Translations under genes and position numbers: made by a program | NCBI RefSeq assembly: GCF_000147335.1 | Contig: NC_014501.1 | Span: 4,573,501 to 4,637,500 of the forward strand | DNA length: 64,000 bases | Origin: Gloeothece verrucosa PCC 7822 | GTDB lineage: Bacteria > Cyanobacteriota > Cyanobacteriia > Cyanobacteriales > Microcystaceae | Direction: 5' to 3' | The notes under the pieces: model-generated | What the model was told of the DNA's origin: nothing | The model's input: only the letters and a program-made list of their open reading frames with translations | Database searches by the model: none | Shown: piece after piece, positions 1-9,610 of the stretch | How positions within the stretch are numbered: the first letter of the stretch is position 1 | Layout: every line of letters starts with the position of its first letter

Positions 1-17
1 AGCAGTATCAGTTAAGT

Positions 18-2948
18 ATGGTTGAAAAATCAGGGATTACGCCTAAAAAATCACAATCTATTTTGCAAAAGGAGATTAAAGTTAATGTTAAGAGTTTAGT
101 GTTTTCACTAGGAAAAGCAAGTATTAATTTAGGGTTTGGAAAATGGGATGATCTTACTGAAAGTGGGCTAGAAATTTTAGAATCACTGGGACTTGAAAAA
201 ACGCCCGAAGAAATTGCGGGTTTATTGCTCATTCGCTCACTAATGCACGGGATACAAGATTTATTAAAAGAACATCAAGATTTATTGAATAAGAAGCCGG
301 ATAAGGATAACCTAAAAAAATTCTTTTCAAGTTTAGAGTCATCTTTAAATGATCATGAATTAATTATCGATCACAACTTTTTTGAACATCCTCAAAACTT
401 CCCTCTGTTAGAAAAAGCTCTAAATAGTTTTGCTCAGTGGTTGGAGGAATTTGTTGATAAAAAGGTTGACACAGAAAATATTAGTCGTCGTCTTCCTACT
501 TATTTTATTTTTGCTTTAAATAAAGAATGGCTAGAACATTCTCAAGATTATGCCATTCTCAAAGAAGAATTAGATACACCTTTCACTCAAGCTACAAAAC
601 GAGAACAAGGATGGTTAAAATATCGTGCTTGGTTGCAAAAACAAGTTGATGAACCCGTCTTTCTCGAAACATTTAGCTTAAAACAGGTTTATGTTCCCTT
701 GCGAGGCTATTATGAGCAAGAAGAAAAAGATAATAATTCTCTCAAAACTTCTATTACTGAAAGAGAAGAACTTGATTTAAGAGGCAATACTTCAATTGCA
801 AAAGATAAAGATAGAAAAATAAACCGTAGAATTATTGATGTTAGTGAAGAATTAGAAAAATGGTTAGAAGAAGGTAATAAAGATGATGCTATTCGTTTAA
901 TTAGTGGCAGTCCGGGAAGTGGAAAATCTTCTTTTACCAAAATGTTTGCGGCACAGCAAGCAGAAAAAGGAAATATACAAGTTTTATATGTTCCTTTGCA
1001 TCGGTTTAGGCTTTCTGATGATTTAATTAAAGCGGTTGGGGACTTTGTTCAGTTTGACGGTTTTTTATATGATAATCCTCTACAGCCAGATAATGAAGGG
1101 TTACGGTTACTAATTATTTTTGATGGCTTAGATGAACTTTCGATGCAAGGGAAATTTGCTGAAAATTTGGCAAGAGATTTTATTGATGAAGTGAAAACAA
1201 CAGTCAATAACTTTAATTATCATAAAACCCGATTACAGATTTTAATAAGTGGGCGAGAAGTGGTTATACAAGCTAATCATAGCAAACTCAGAAAAAGGCC
1301 TCAATTGCTGTATCTATTTTCTTATTTTATCCCAGAACATGAAAGAGAGAATAAAAACTATATAGATGATAAAAATTTGATAGCTGAGGATCAACGTCAG
1401 TATTGGTGGCAATTGTATGGCAAAGCCAAAGGAAAAGAATATCAAGGACTTCCATTAGATCTAGATCAAGATAATCTAACAGAAATAACAGCCCAACCTT
1501 TACTCAATTATTTAATTGCCCTCAGTTATGAACGCCAAAAAATTATATTTAATGAAGAAACAAACTTAAATGAAATTTATGCTGATTTATTATATGCGGT
1601 TTATGAAAGAGGTTATGAAAAACATGAATATCCGGTAACAAAAGGTATTAAAAAAGAAGAATTTATCGGAGTTTTAGAAGAAATTGCCCTCGCTTGTTGG
1701 CATGGAGATGGGCGAACCACAACAGTTAATGAAATACAAAACCATTGCAATAATAGTGGAGTTCAAGAAATATTAAATCGTTTTCAAGCGGATTTACAAG
1801 AAGATTGTAAAGCGAGTATTACTCGGCTTTTAACAGCCTTTTATTTTCGGGAAAGCGGAGAATTAAGAGGAAGTGATAAGACCTTTGAATTTACTCATAA
1901 AAGCTTTGGAGAATATTTAACTGCTAGACGTATTGTAAGGGAAGTTCAAGATATTGATGAAGAGTTAGACGCAAGAGAAAAGAACTATCGCAAGGGATAC
2001 GATAAAAGAGAAGCTTTAGTAAAATGGGCTATCTTATCTGGACCATCAGCAATAAATAGATATTTATTTGAATTTTTAAAAGATGAAATTCGCTTACAAG
2101 ATTTAGAAACAGTCAAAAAATGGCAACAAATGTTATGCCACCTCATAGAATTTATGTTAATCTATGGAATGCCAATGGAAAAAATAGACCCTCGCCCTAA
2201 TTTTCAAGAAGAAATGCGACAAGCAAGGAATGCAGAAGAAGCTTTATTAGTAGTGTTAAATGCTTGTGCGAGGAGAACAGAAGAATTATCAAATATTAAT
2301 TGGCCTTCTCCTAGTGCTTTTGGGCAATGGATTTATAGATTACAAATAAAAGAATATCAAAAAATTCAAGAAGATACAATAACTCGTAAGTGTTTGAGTT
2401 TTTTAAATTTACAAAATTGTGTTCTTATGGATTTAGATCTTGAATGTACAAATTTAATAAGAGTAAATTTATCTCATTCTACTCTTGTTTCTGTAAAATT
2501 TAACTGCGCCAATCTACAAAAAGTAAATTTTTCCGAATCAAAAATTATGGCAACAGAATTTAAAGGAGCAAATTTAAGCGAATCCTATTTTGAAAATACA
2601 TATTTTACAGAAGCCTTTTTAAGCTCTGATGAAACTTATCAAGATATAATTTTTCTGAATGATTTTACAGAAGCAAATTTGACAAACTCTAATTTTAAAA
2701 ATGCTTATTTGGAAGGTCTACTTTTTTTTGAAGCTGACATGACTAATGCTAATCTTTCAGGTGTGAATTTTACCAATGGAAGTATTAAAAGTGCAGATCT
2801 TACCGGTGCTAATCTTACTAATGCTAATTTTACAGACGTAAATTTTGAAGATACAGATCTTACTGATGCAGATCTTACAGGAACAGAGTTTACAGAAGTA
2901 AATTTAGATGAAGCTATTTTTGATAACACAATCAATGAAGAAGAATAA
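18..2948 (+). CDS. NACHT-type NTPase with C-terminal pentapeptide repeats
   Basis: A 976-residue STAND/NACHT-like ATPase. Residues 1-280 are a helical, charged N-terminal region that I do not recognise. A Walker A motif GSPGSGKSS lies at about 297-305 and a Walker B DGLDE at about 369-373, preceded by hydrophobic LLIIF. A helical winged region follows, containing the FTHKSFGEYLTARR signature typical of NACHT proteins. From about residue 795 to the end are pentapeptide repeats of the A(D/N)LXX type (for example ANLTNANFTD), predicted to form a right-handed beta-helix. Proteins of this architecture are common in cyanobacteria and some related NACHT proteins act in antiphage defence or conflict; that role here is inference. 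The frame is open upstream to base 1 with no stop, so the true start may lie outside the window. No partner gene is adjacent on the same strand. Confidence 0.85.
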   Translation: MVEKSGITPKKSQSILQKEIKVNVKSLVFSLGKASINLGFGKWDDLTESGLEILESLGLEKTPEEIAGLLLIRSLMHGIQDLLKEHQDLLNKKPDKDNLKKFFSSLESSLNDHELIIDHNFFEHPQNFPLLEKALNSFAQWLEEFVDKKVDTENISRRLPTYFIFALNKEWLEHSQDYAILKEELDTPFTQATKREQGWLKYRAWLQKQVDEPVFLETFSLKQVYVPLRGYYEQEEKDNNSLKTSITEREELDLRGNTSIAKDKDRKINRRIIDVSEELEKWLEEGNKDDAIRLISGSPGSGKSSFTKMFAAQQAEKGNIQVLYVPLHRFRLSDDLIKAVGDFVQFDGFLYDNPLQPDNEGLRLLIIFDGLDELSMQGKFAENLARDFIDEVKTTVNNFNYHKTRLQILISGREVVIQANHSKLRKRPQLLYLFSYFIPEHERENKNYIDDKNLIAEDQRQYWWQLYGKAKGKEYQGLPLDLDQDNLTEITAQPLLNYLIALSYERQKIIFNEETNLNEIYADLLYAVYERGYEKHEYPVTKGIKKEEFIGVLEEIALACWHGDGRTTTVNEIQNHCNNSGVQEILNRFQADLQEDCKASITRLLTAFYFRESGELRGSDKTFEFTHKSFGEYLTARRIVREVQDIDEELDAREKNYRKGYDKREALVKWAILSGPSAINRYLFEFLKDEIRLQDLETVKKWQQMLCHLIEFMLIYGMPMEKIDPRPNFQEEMRQARNAEEALLVVLNACARRTEELSNINWPSPSAFGQWIYRLQIKEYQKIQEDTITRKCLSFLNLQNCVLMDLDLECTNLIRVNLSHSTLVSVKFNCANLQKVNFSESKIMATEFKGANLSESYFENTYFTEAFLSSDETYQDIIFLNDFTEANLTNSNFKNAYLEGLLFFEADMTNANLSGVNFTNGSIKSADLTGANLTNANFTDVNFEDTDLTDADLTGTEFTEVNLDEAIFDNTINEEE

Positions 2949-3020
2949 ATAATGATACCAACAAAAAACCTCTTTGCGTCCTTCTCTGCGGCTTTGCGTC
3001 TTTGTAGGAAAAACCAGCCG

Positions 3021-3935
3021 CTACACAACATCAAAACCCCAACAAGACTGCTCACCAAAAACACCCTTAACAAACTCAGTAAATAACTGAATCTTAATCG
3101 AAAGATGACGATTAGTCGGATAAATCACATAAACAAAAAGCTCTAACCCAAAATAATCCGGTAAAACTTGTACCAGACTCCCCGTTTTCAACTCATCCCC
3201 AATAATAAAAGTCGGCAACAAAACAATCCCTAAACCTTTAAGTGCCGCACTACATAGCGCCTCTCCATTATTAGAACAGAGAACCCCATTAATATTAACT
3301 GTACACTCTCCCTTAGGCCCGAATAATTTCCATTGATTACCAGCCGCCAAATAGCCATAATGCAAACAAGAATGCTCCCCTAATTCCTTTGGATGCTTGG
3401 GAATACCCCGCTTATCGAAATAACTCGGTGCAGCACAGAGAACCTGTTTAACCCCAACCAAAGGATGAACAATTAACCCTGCTGCCTGAAACGGTTTACA
3501 GATTCTAACGGTAACATCAAACCCTTCAGCAATCGGATCAATAAAACGATCCTCTAACGTCAGTTGTACCTGTAAGTCGGGATATTGCAACATAAAATCA
3601 GCGATCGCCGGTGCTAAATGCAACGTACCAAAAGACATCGGTGCATTAATTTTCAGTATTCCTTTAGGTTCTCTCTGAAGTTGAGAAACCGCCAACTCTG
3701 CCTCTTCCAATTCCGCCAAAATACTCAGGCAACGCTCATAAAACGCCAAACCGGTAGCAGTTGGCGTGACTTGCCGAGTAGTGCGCTGTAAGAGTTGCAC
3801 TCCTAGCTCATTTTCTAAATTAATCACCAACTTATTCACCATTGAGCGAGATAAATTCATTTCCCGCGCGGCGGCGGCAAATCCTCCTGCCTTAATGACT
3901 TGTGTAAAGGCTTTTATACTTTCAAATTTATCCAT
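3021..3935 (-). CDS. LysR-family transcriptional regulator
   Basis: A 304-residue LysR-type regulator. The N-terminal winged helix-turn-helix (residues about 1-60, MDKFESIKAF... with AAREMNLSRSMVNKLV as the recognition region) and the RTTRQVTPTATG linker are clear, followed by a periplasmic-binding-like effector domain from about 88 to 295. It most resembles the CrgA/DhcR-type subgroup with 300-residue members. I chose the ATG at 3935; a TTG 24 bases upstream would add eight hydrophobic residues that the family lacks. It is divergent from the CDGSH gene across about 125 bases, so by LysR convention that iron-sulfur gene is a likely target (inference). The effector is unknown. Confidence 0.9.
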   Translation of the reverse strand: MDKFESIKAFTQVIKAGGFAAAAREMNLSRSMVNKLVINLENELGVQLLQRTTRQVTPTATGLAFYERCLSILAELEEAELAVSQLQREPKGILKINAPMSFGTLHLAPAIADFMLQYPDLQVQLTLEDRFIDPIAEGFDVTVRICKPFQAAGLIVHPLVGVKQVLCAAPSYFDKRGIPKHPKELGEHSCLHYGYLAAGNQWKLFGPKGECTVNINGVLCSNNGEALCSAALKGLGIVLLPTFIIGDELKTGSLVQVLPDYFGLELFVYVIYPTNRHLSIKIQLFTEFVKGVFGEQSCWGFDVV

Positions 3936-4061
3936 CAATTGTAGAATAAACAGAAACAATGTGTTTATAAAATAACATATTGTCTTTTAAAAAGAAACAA
4001 CCTACAATAATCACAGAAAGTTTTACAGCAAAAAACCATTAAAAATTGAGAGGAGAATACT

Positions 4062-4298
4062 ATGTCTGAACCGATTATTGTTGACAAAAAACCTGTGGTA
4101 TTAGAACTAGAAGCCGGTGATTATTGGTGGTGTAGTTGCGGCAATTCTAAAAATCAACCCTATTGTGATGGAGGGCATAAAGGAACAGATTTTGTTCCTG
4201 TAAAATTTACGCTTGAAGAAGCCAAAAAAGTTGCTTTATGTTTATGTAAAAAAACGAATAATTCTCCTTTGTGTGATGGAACTCACGCTAAGTTATAA
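4062..4298 (+). CDS. Small CDGSH-type iron-sulfur protein (two motifs)
   Basis: A 78-residue protein with two CDGSH-type 2Fe-2S motifs. The first runs from WCSCGNSKNQ to CDGGH (residues about 24-40) and keeps the C-x-C...P-x-C-D-G-x-H ligand pattern with G in place of S. The second is LCKKTNNSPLCDGTH near the C-terminus, with canonical ligands. Each motif should bind a 2Fe-2S cluster through three Cys and one His; the protein is likely a soluble redox or cluster-transfer protein. The GAGGAG ribosome binding site sits eight bases before the ATG. It is divergent from the LysR regulator, which may control it. The physiological partner is unknown. Confidence 0.88.
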   Translation: MSEPIIVDKKPVVLELEAGDYWWCSCGNSKNQPYCDGGHKGTDFVPVKFTLEEAKKVALCLCKKTNNSPLCDGTHAKL

Positions 4299-4413
4299 AC
4301 TTCATTAAATATTAATAAACTCGTCTAAACTACGATTTTAATCATTAAATGAGGGCTATAATTTTAATCATAGTCAATCAAATAATCACTTAAATCATAG
4401 TTTAGACATCCTC

Positions 4414-6447
4414 TTATTTTCTACCCAATTCATACTCAGGAAAATGAGTAGGATTACCATTATTTTCTAACTTTTGTCTTAACTCCAATAAATCCGAACT
4501 ATGCTCAGAATTATCTTCTACCAACTGATAAGGGAAAATACCTTTTTTTAACGCAAAATCTGCGGTCGTTCCGGCAGCCGCCCCAACAGCCCATTCAAAA
4601 GATTGAACCCGAAAAGCCGCCGCCGCAATATGGCTAGTAGCAATCGTTTTCCCCGCTACCAACAAATTATCAATCTTTTGAGGAATCATAGCCCTTAAAG
4701 GAATTTGAGCCGGATAAGTCGGAGCATAACCCCAACGCACATCTTCTCGTTCTCGATTTCCGGGTGCTTCAGGAGGAGAATTGGCCATACAGGGATGAAA
4801 ATCCATACTATATTGAGTAATCCCCACTCCATCAGCAAAAGGCGTTGCGCTGGTGCGTCGAGTATATTGCATTTGAGAAATCGGCTGCACTCCTTTAGTA
4901 AAAATCTCTAAGCGCGTCACTTGCCGCCAAACATCGTAATACATACTCATAGGAATAGCATCCCGATAATGAATATTAAAGTAGTCCTTTGCTGAGATAT
5001 CCAGTTCATTAATAGCAAATCCGTCGGGATAATCCCCAGAAAAACGCCCAATAATTCGCCTTGCTTCCCGAATATAAGGGTACTTAGATAATCCATGTAG
5101 AGTTCCCATCGGAGAATCTAAACCTTTAAGCAGAATATGATTAGGATAAGGTTTTTTAACACCATCTCCTAACTGAGAATCTGTGGTTCCTTCTACTAAC
5201 CAATAGTAATAACCAAGAGCGTGTTCTTCACCTTTGCGGAGAGTTTCTTGGCGTAAGCCGCCCATCCAATTGCCAGATTTTAGTTGTCCGGTTTCTTGTA
5301 ACTGTTGTCGGCTATAAATCAGATTATCAAGAGAAGTGCCAGGACGATAATCATTACCCCATTCCCAATTCTGCATCGAGATATCCCCTGGCATAGGTTC
5401 AGTAAACTTCACCCCTCCAAATTGCATCAATTTCCCTGGCGTGGGGTTCCAAATGCGTCGATAGGTAAAAACGTAATCAAAATTCGCCTTGGATGGATTA
5501 GGGTCATAACCGTAATAAGCTTTATATTTGGCATAAAACGGAGGTTCTTCTTGGAAAACAGGAGTTTTCGTTTGCTCCATCGCAAAGGTGTAGGTAAAGC
5601 CTTGGGTACAATAAGGATTGCTGGTATCTGTCGGCGAGGAAGGATTTAAAGCCGAACGCGGATCAAGTCCCAAACGATAAGGAACATCCGCTAAAGCAAT
5701 CACTTCTCCGGTTTCTGTCGCTTCTATAACATACCAATCGGCCGGGCCCTTTCTTAAGGGCGTTTTAGGCACAAAGTGGATGACTTTTTTACTTAATTGA
5801 GGAGAATCTTCATAACGGTAAGCATCTTGATAGATTTTCGACAGAGGAAAGCTATTAATAGGAGGTTGACCGGGTTTAGGGGTATGTTGAATAGCCATCA
5901 CTCCGTTAATCTGATCACCATCAGCAGAGATTTCTAATTCTTTAACTACCGTCGAAGGAAACCATTTCAGTTGACCATTACCTTGTCTGGCAGCCCACTG
6001 TAATTCTTGAAAGAGAATTTGTTGAGCATCTTTAGGGATAAAACAACTGTGACTAACCCAACAATTGCCAGGATTAAGTTGACCATACAATCGCTCAATA
6101 CCACTGCGAAGAATTTGATAGCCGCGAGGAAAATAATTCAGAGAGCGTTGTTTTTCTCCTTCATCAAGCGCCGAAGTCCCCTGAGACGTAATTTGCCCGC
6201 CTACCCAGTCTGTAATCTCCGTTAAACAAACGGTACGACCAGCAAGTAAACTTTCATAAGCACTAGCCACACCAGCTAATCCGCCTCCAACGATCAGAAT
6301 TTCACAGTTTACTGTTTCATCTGGCTTTATATGATTTTTATTTAATGCGGTGGCTGGTAAAATGGATTGACTTAATAAAATAATAGGCAGTGTGAGTCGT
6401 GAGAAAGTATTCAGACGAATAAATCGTCTAATATCGTTTTTTTTCAT
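4414..6447 (-). CDS. Exported FAD-dependent oxidoreductase
   Basis: A 677-residue flavoprotein. Residues 1-35 look like a signal peptide (basic RRFIRLNTFSR, then a hydrophobic stretch ending PATA), so it is probably exported. The dinucleotide-binding motif VGGGLAGVASA is at about 53-63, followed by an acidic residue and WVGGQITSQG, a pattern typical of the FAD_oxidored family (fumarate reductase/geranylgeranyl reductase-like fold). Near the C-terminus LLVAGKTIATSH plus AFRVQ is the usual second FAD contact. Its substrate is unknown; many cyanobacteria carry one homologue. It is a single gene with unrelated neighbours and a 600-base upstream gap. Confidence 0.85.
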   Translation of the reverse strand: MKKNDIRRFIRLNTFSRLTLPIILLSQSILPATALNKNHIKPDETVNCEILIVGGGLAGVASAYESLLAGRTVCLTEITDWVGGQITSQGTSALDEGEKQRSLNYFPRGYQILRSGIERLYGQLNPGNCWVSHSCFIPKDAQQILFQELQWAARQGNGQLKWFPSTVVKELEISADGDQINGVMAIQHTPKPGQPPINSFPLSKIYQDAYRYEDSPQLSKKVIHFVPKTPLRKGPADWYVIEATETGEVIALADVPYRLGLDPRSALNPSSPTDTSNPYCTQGFTYTFAMEQTKTPVFQEEPPFYAKYKAYYGYDPNPSKANFDYVFTYRRIWNPTPGKLMQFGGVKFTEPMPGDISMQNWEWGNDYRPGTSLDNLIYSRQQLQETGQLKSGNWMGGLRQETLRKGEEHALGYYYWLVEGTTDSQLGDGVKKPYPNHILLKGLDSPMGTLHGLSKYPYIREARRIIGRFSGDYPDGFAINELDISAKDYFNIHYRDAIPMSMYYDVWRQVTRLEIFTKGVQPISQMQYTRRTSATPFADGVGITQYSMDFHPCMANSPPEAPGNREREDVRWGYAPTYPAQIPLRAMIPQKIDNLLVAGKTIATSHIAAAAFRVQSFEWAVGAAAGTTADFALKKGIFPYQLVEDNSEHSSDLLELRQKLENNGNPTHFPEYELGRK

Positions 6448-7056
6448 TGATATACCCTAAGCCTTCAACCTGATTAAAGTAAGGAGAAGTCAGCACTTCA
6501 CCCGAAAAATCATTGAAGAATTAATTAATCTCTATTTTCTATATCTAACTTTTTATTTTCTAAAGTGCCAATAAAATTAACTTTAATTCAATAATTGCCC
6601 GATTTTTACGTATTTAGACGGGCAGGTATTACCTCATAATCTTTAATAAAAAAGTAAAATTTATTACGAGTTTTTACTTAACTTCATTTTTCATTCCCAA
6701 TTAAATAAACAAAAAATTGGATAGCCACCTAAGCCGCACTTCGTCGCCGCCCTTTAATCGCTATAGGGGATCAGCTTGAAACTCATGCCCAAACATGATA
6801 GCCTACTGGGTTGATCCTAGGTAAAGCTACTCAAAGTGTAGAGTTAATGTGGAGCAAGCTGGAAAACTGGATTTTTTCCGTTAAGCTTTCTTCGTTTTCG
6901 ATAAGGATCTACATCTTCTAACTACAAGAGGCCTAATATCTGGCTCCTGGTTTTTAGCAGAGGCTCAATTGTTGATAAACTACTTACACAGAGTAAAATT
7001 CTAGGTCTGACAGCCTGGGAAACCAATAAACAAAATTAATCGCTGATGACTGACTC
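6448..7056. other. 609-base intergenic region, no gene recognised
   Basis: The first 250 bases are AT-rich and hold the FAD oxidoreductase promoter. Bases about 6768-6826 can fold as a hairpin-like domain bounded by GGATCA and TGATCC with an inner CATG-CCCAAA-CATG stem. No open reading frame, tRNA or known riboswitch was recognised. Confidence 0.4.
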
Positions 7057-7599
7057 ATGAAAATTATACCTACAGAAATACCTGACGTTTTGATCATAGA
7101 GCCTAAAGTCTTCGGGGATGATCGAGGTTTTTTTTATGAAAGTTTCAATCAAAAAGCTTTTCAAGACAAAACCGAGATAATAACTGATTTTGTCCAAGAT
7201 AATCACTCCCGTTCCCTGAAAAACGTCTTGAGAGGTTTGCATTATCAAATTCAACAACCTCAAGGCAAGTTAGTACGGGTTGTGGTGGGAGAAGTTTTTG
7301 ATGTGGCTGTTGATATTCGTTCTTCATCCCCGACTTTCGGCCAATGGGTAGGCTGTTTACTCAGCGCAGAAAATAAACGACAATTCTGGATTCCAGCCGG
7401 CTTTGCTCATGGTTTTTTGGTTCTTTCAGAGGCAGCCGAATTTTTATATAAAACCACAGATTATTATGCCCCAGAATATGAAAGATCTATTCTCTGGAAT
7501 GATCCCGACTTAGCCATTGATTGGCCCCTTCAAGGTGAGCCAATTTTGTCTAATAAAGACCTAGCCGGCAAACTTCTCAAAGAAGCAGAGGTCTTTTAA
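7057..7599 (+). CDS. rfbC: dTDP-4-dehydrorhamnose 3,5-epimerase
   Basis: RmlC/RfbC, 180 residues, the usual family size. It converts dTDP-4-keto-6-deoxy-D-glucose to dTDP-4-keto-L-rhamnose in dTDP-L-rhamnose synthesis, in the cytoplasm. Visible family signatures are DDRGFFYESF near residue 22, the catalytic-His segment LRGLHYQ (about 59-65), QGKLVRVVVGEVFDVAVD, and PAGFAHGFLVLSE. It is the first gene of a four-gene operon rfbC-rfbD-rfbA-rfbB; the next gene begins 38 bases later. The product feeds surface polysaccharide. Confidence 0.96.
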   Translation: MKIIPTEIPDVLIIEPKVFGDDRGFFYESFNQKAFQDKTEIITDFVQDNHSRSLKNVLRGLHYQIQQPQGKLVRVVVGEVFDVAVDIRSSSPTFGQWVGCLLSAENKRQFWIPAGFAHGFLVLSEAAEFLYKTTDYYAPEYERSILWNDPDLAIDWPLQGEPILSNKDLAGKLLKEAEVF

Positions 7600-7637
7600 T
7601 CAGTGACTAATAATCAATAGAGAATGATCCATAACCT

Positions 7638-8522
7638 ATGAAACGAATTTTACTGCTAGGAAGCAACGGGCAATTAGGGCAAGAATTACAGACTACCCTA
7701 GCCCCTCTAGGCGAAATCATCTCAGTCGCACGAGATCAATTAGATTTGACTCAAACCGAGAGTATCCGTCAACTCATCGCACAAGTTCATCCTGAAATGA
7801 TTGTTAATGCGGCTGCTTACACCGCAGTGGATAAAGCAGAAAGTGAAACAGAACTCGCTTATGCTGTCAATGAAATAGCCCCCAAAATTCTCGCCAGAGA
7901 AAGCCAAAAATTAGCGGCAACCTTCTTACATGTTTCTACAGATTACGTTTTTGATGGCACTAGAGGCATTCCCCTCACCGAAACCGATGAAACTAACCCC
8001 ATCGGTGTTTATGCTAAATCTAAACTCGCCGGAGAAAAGGCAATTGCTGAAAATTGTGAGCGTTATATTATTCTTAGGACGGCTTGGGTATACGGCACCT
8101 ATGGAAAAAGTAACTTTGTCAAAACCCTGCTGCGCCTAGGAGCAGAAAGAGAACAACTACGAGTAGTTGCCGATCAGGTGGGAACTCCTACTTGGGCCAA
8201 AGATATTGCAGATGCTATCGCAAAATTGCTTGAGTTAGAAGAAAAAACTCCCACCGGAATTTATCACTTTACTAATAGTGGGGTAGCTAGTTGGTATGAT
8301 TTTGCTAGGGCAATTTTTGAGGAAGCCAAATTAATCGGTTTTCCCTTAAAAATTAACGAGGTTGTCCCCATTACTACTGCTGAATATCCCACCCCGGCAA
8401 AACGTCCCGCCTATTCAGTCCTTTCTCAGCAAAAAATTCGCCCTCTGTTGGGAAACTACCCCCCCTACTGGCGAGACTCCCTGAAACAAATGCTCTTTCA
8501 ACTATATTCTCAAAACTCATGA
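7638..8522 (+). CDS. rfbD: dTDP-4-dehydrorhamnose reductase
   Basis: RmlD/RfbD, 294 residues, an NAD(P)H-dependent short-chain dehydrogenase that performs the last step to dTDP-L-rhamnose. The Rossmann motif LLGSNGQLGQEL starts at residue 6; VNAAAYTAVDKAE and the catalytic STDYVFDG / YAKSKLAGE (Tyr-x3-Lys) segments are present, as is RTAWVYG. Its stop codon overlaps the start of rfbA by four bases (ATGA), indicating translational coupling within the rhamnose operon. Confidence 0.96.
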   Translation: MKRILLLGSNGQLGQELQTTLAPLGEIISVARDQLDLTQTESIRQLIAQVHPEMIVNAAAYTAVDKAESETELAYAVNEIAPKILARESQKLAATFLHVSTDYVFDGTRGIPLTETDETNPIGVYAKSKLAGEKAIAENCERYIILRTAWVYGTYGKSNFVKTLLRLGAEREQLRVVADQVGTPTWAKDIADAIAKLLELEEKTPTGIYHFTNSGVASWYDFARAIFEEAKLIGFPLKINEVVPITTAEYPTPAKRPAYSVLSQQKIRPLLGNYPPYWRDSLKQMLFQLYSQNS

Positions 8523-9592
8523 AAGCACTTATATTATCTGGCGGTAAAGGTACAAGATTACGTCCCTTAACTTATACAGGAGCAAAGCAATTAGTTCCTG
8601 TGGTTAATAAACCGATTCTCTGGTACGGAATAGAATCGATCGTTAAAGCTGGAATTACAGATATTGGTATTATTATTAGTCCTGAAACCGGCCAAGAAGT
8701 TCAACTTAAAACCGGTAATGGAGAGCGCTTTGGCGCTAACATCACTTACATTCTTCAAGATGAACCCCTAGGATTAGCCCATGCCGTTAAAATAGCTCAA
8801 CCCTTTTTAGGGGATTCTCCTTTCATTATGTATCTCGGAGATAACCTAATTCAAGATGAAGTCATTCCCTTTGTAGAAACTTTCTCTAAACAACACCTAG
8901 ATGCTCTAATTTTGTTACGTACTGTATCTAATCCAACGGCTTTTGGTGTGGCTAAAGTGGATGAAAAAGGACGGGTTTTACAGTTAATCGAAAAACCGAA
9001 AAATCCTCCTTCTAATTTGGCTTTAGTGGGAATTTATCTATTTTCGCCCGCTATTCATGATGCCATAGCCGCCATTCAACCCTCAGCTAGAGGAGAATTA
9101 GAAATTACAGATGCGATTCAAGAATTAATTGATCGACAATTACCAGTAGAAGCTTTACAACTAACCGGTTGGTGGCTAGATACCGGGAAAAAAGATGATT
9201 TGTTAGAAGCTAATCGTATTATTTTAGATACCTGTTTAGAAATTTCTAAAAATGGAGAGATTGATGCTCAAAGTCAAATCATTGGACGAGTAGAAATCGG
9301 AGCCGGCACGAAAATTGTTAATAGTACCATTCGCGGACCGGTTATTATTGGTAATAATTGCCACATAGAAAATTGCTTTATTGGCCCTTATACCAGTATT
9401 GCCGATGAAGTGAGCCTCAAAGATGCCGATTTAGAACACAGCGTAATTTTACAAAAAGCTTCTATAATTGGCATTAAACAAAGAATCGTCGATAGCGTCA
9501 TTGGACAACGGGCTAAACTCGAACCGGCACCACAACGTCCAATTGCTTTACGATTTATGATTGGAGATGATTCTCACATCGAGTTAGCATAA
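8519..9592 (+). CDS. rfbA: Glucose-1-phosphate thymidylyltransferase (long form)
   Basis: RmlA/RfbA, 357 residues, makes dTDP-glucose from glucose 1-phosphate and dTTP, the committed step of the pathway. The nucleotidyltransferase signature GGKGTRLRPLT is at residues 8-18, and VGIYLFSP and GWWLDTGKKDDLLEAN are further family markers. It is about 65 residues longer than the classic enterobacterial enzyme; the extra C-terminal part (about 245-357) contains hexapeptide-like repeats (IIGRVEIGAGTKIVNSTI), a left-handed beta-helix as in the long RmlA group. It overlaps rfbD by four bases and is followed after 18 bases by rfbB. Confidence 0.95.
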   Translation: MKALILSGGKGTRLRPLTYTGAKQLVPVVNKPILWYGIESIVKAGITDIGIIISPETGQEVQLKTGNGERFGANITYILQDEPLGLAHAVKIAQPFLGDSPFIMYLGDNLIQDEVIPFVETFSKQHLDALILLRTVSNPTAFGVAKVDEKGRVLQLIEKPKNPPSNLALVGIYLFSPAIHDAIAAIQPSARGELEITDAIQELIDRQLPVEALQLTGWWLDTGKKDDLLEANRIILDTCLEISKNGEIDAQSQIIGRVEIGAGTKIVNSTIRGPVIIGNNCHIENCFIGPYTSIADEVSLKDADLEHSVILQKASIIGIKQRIVDSVIGQRAKLEPAPQRPIALRFMIGDDSHIELA

Positions 9593-9610
9593 GATCATAG
9601 GGACTAACAA

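Noticed and set aside
2705..3073. 122-codon reverse-strand frame over the NACHT gene end
   Set aside because: Antisense shadow of the pentapeptide-repeat region; repeated LVRLAPVRS composition is the complement of the repeats.
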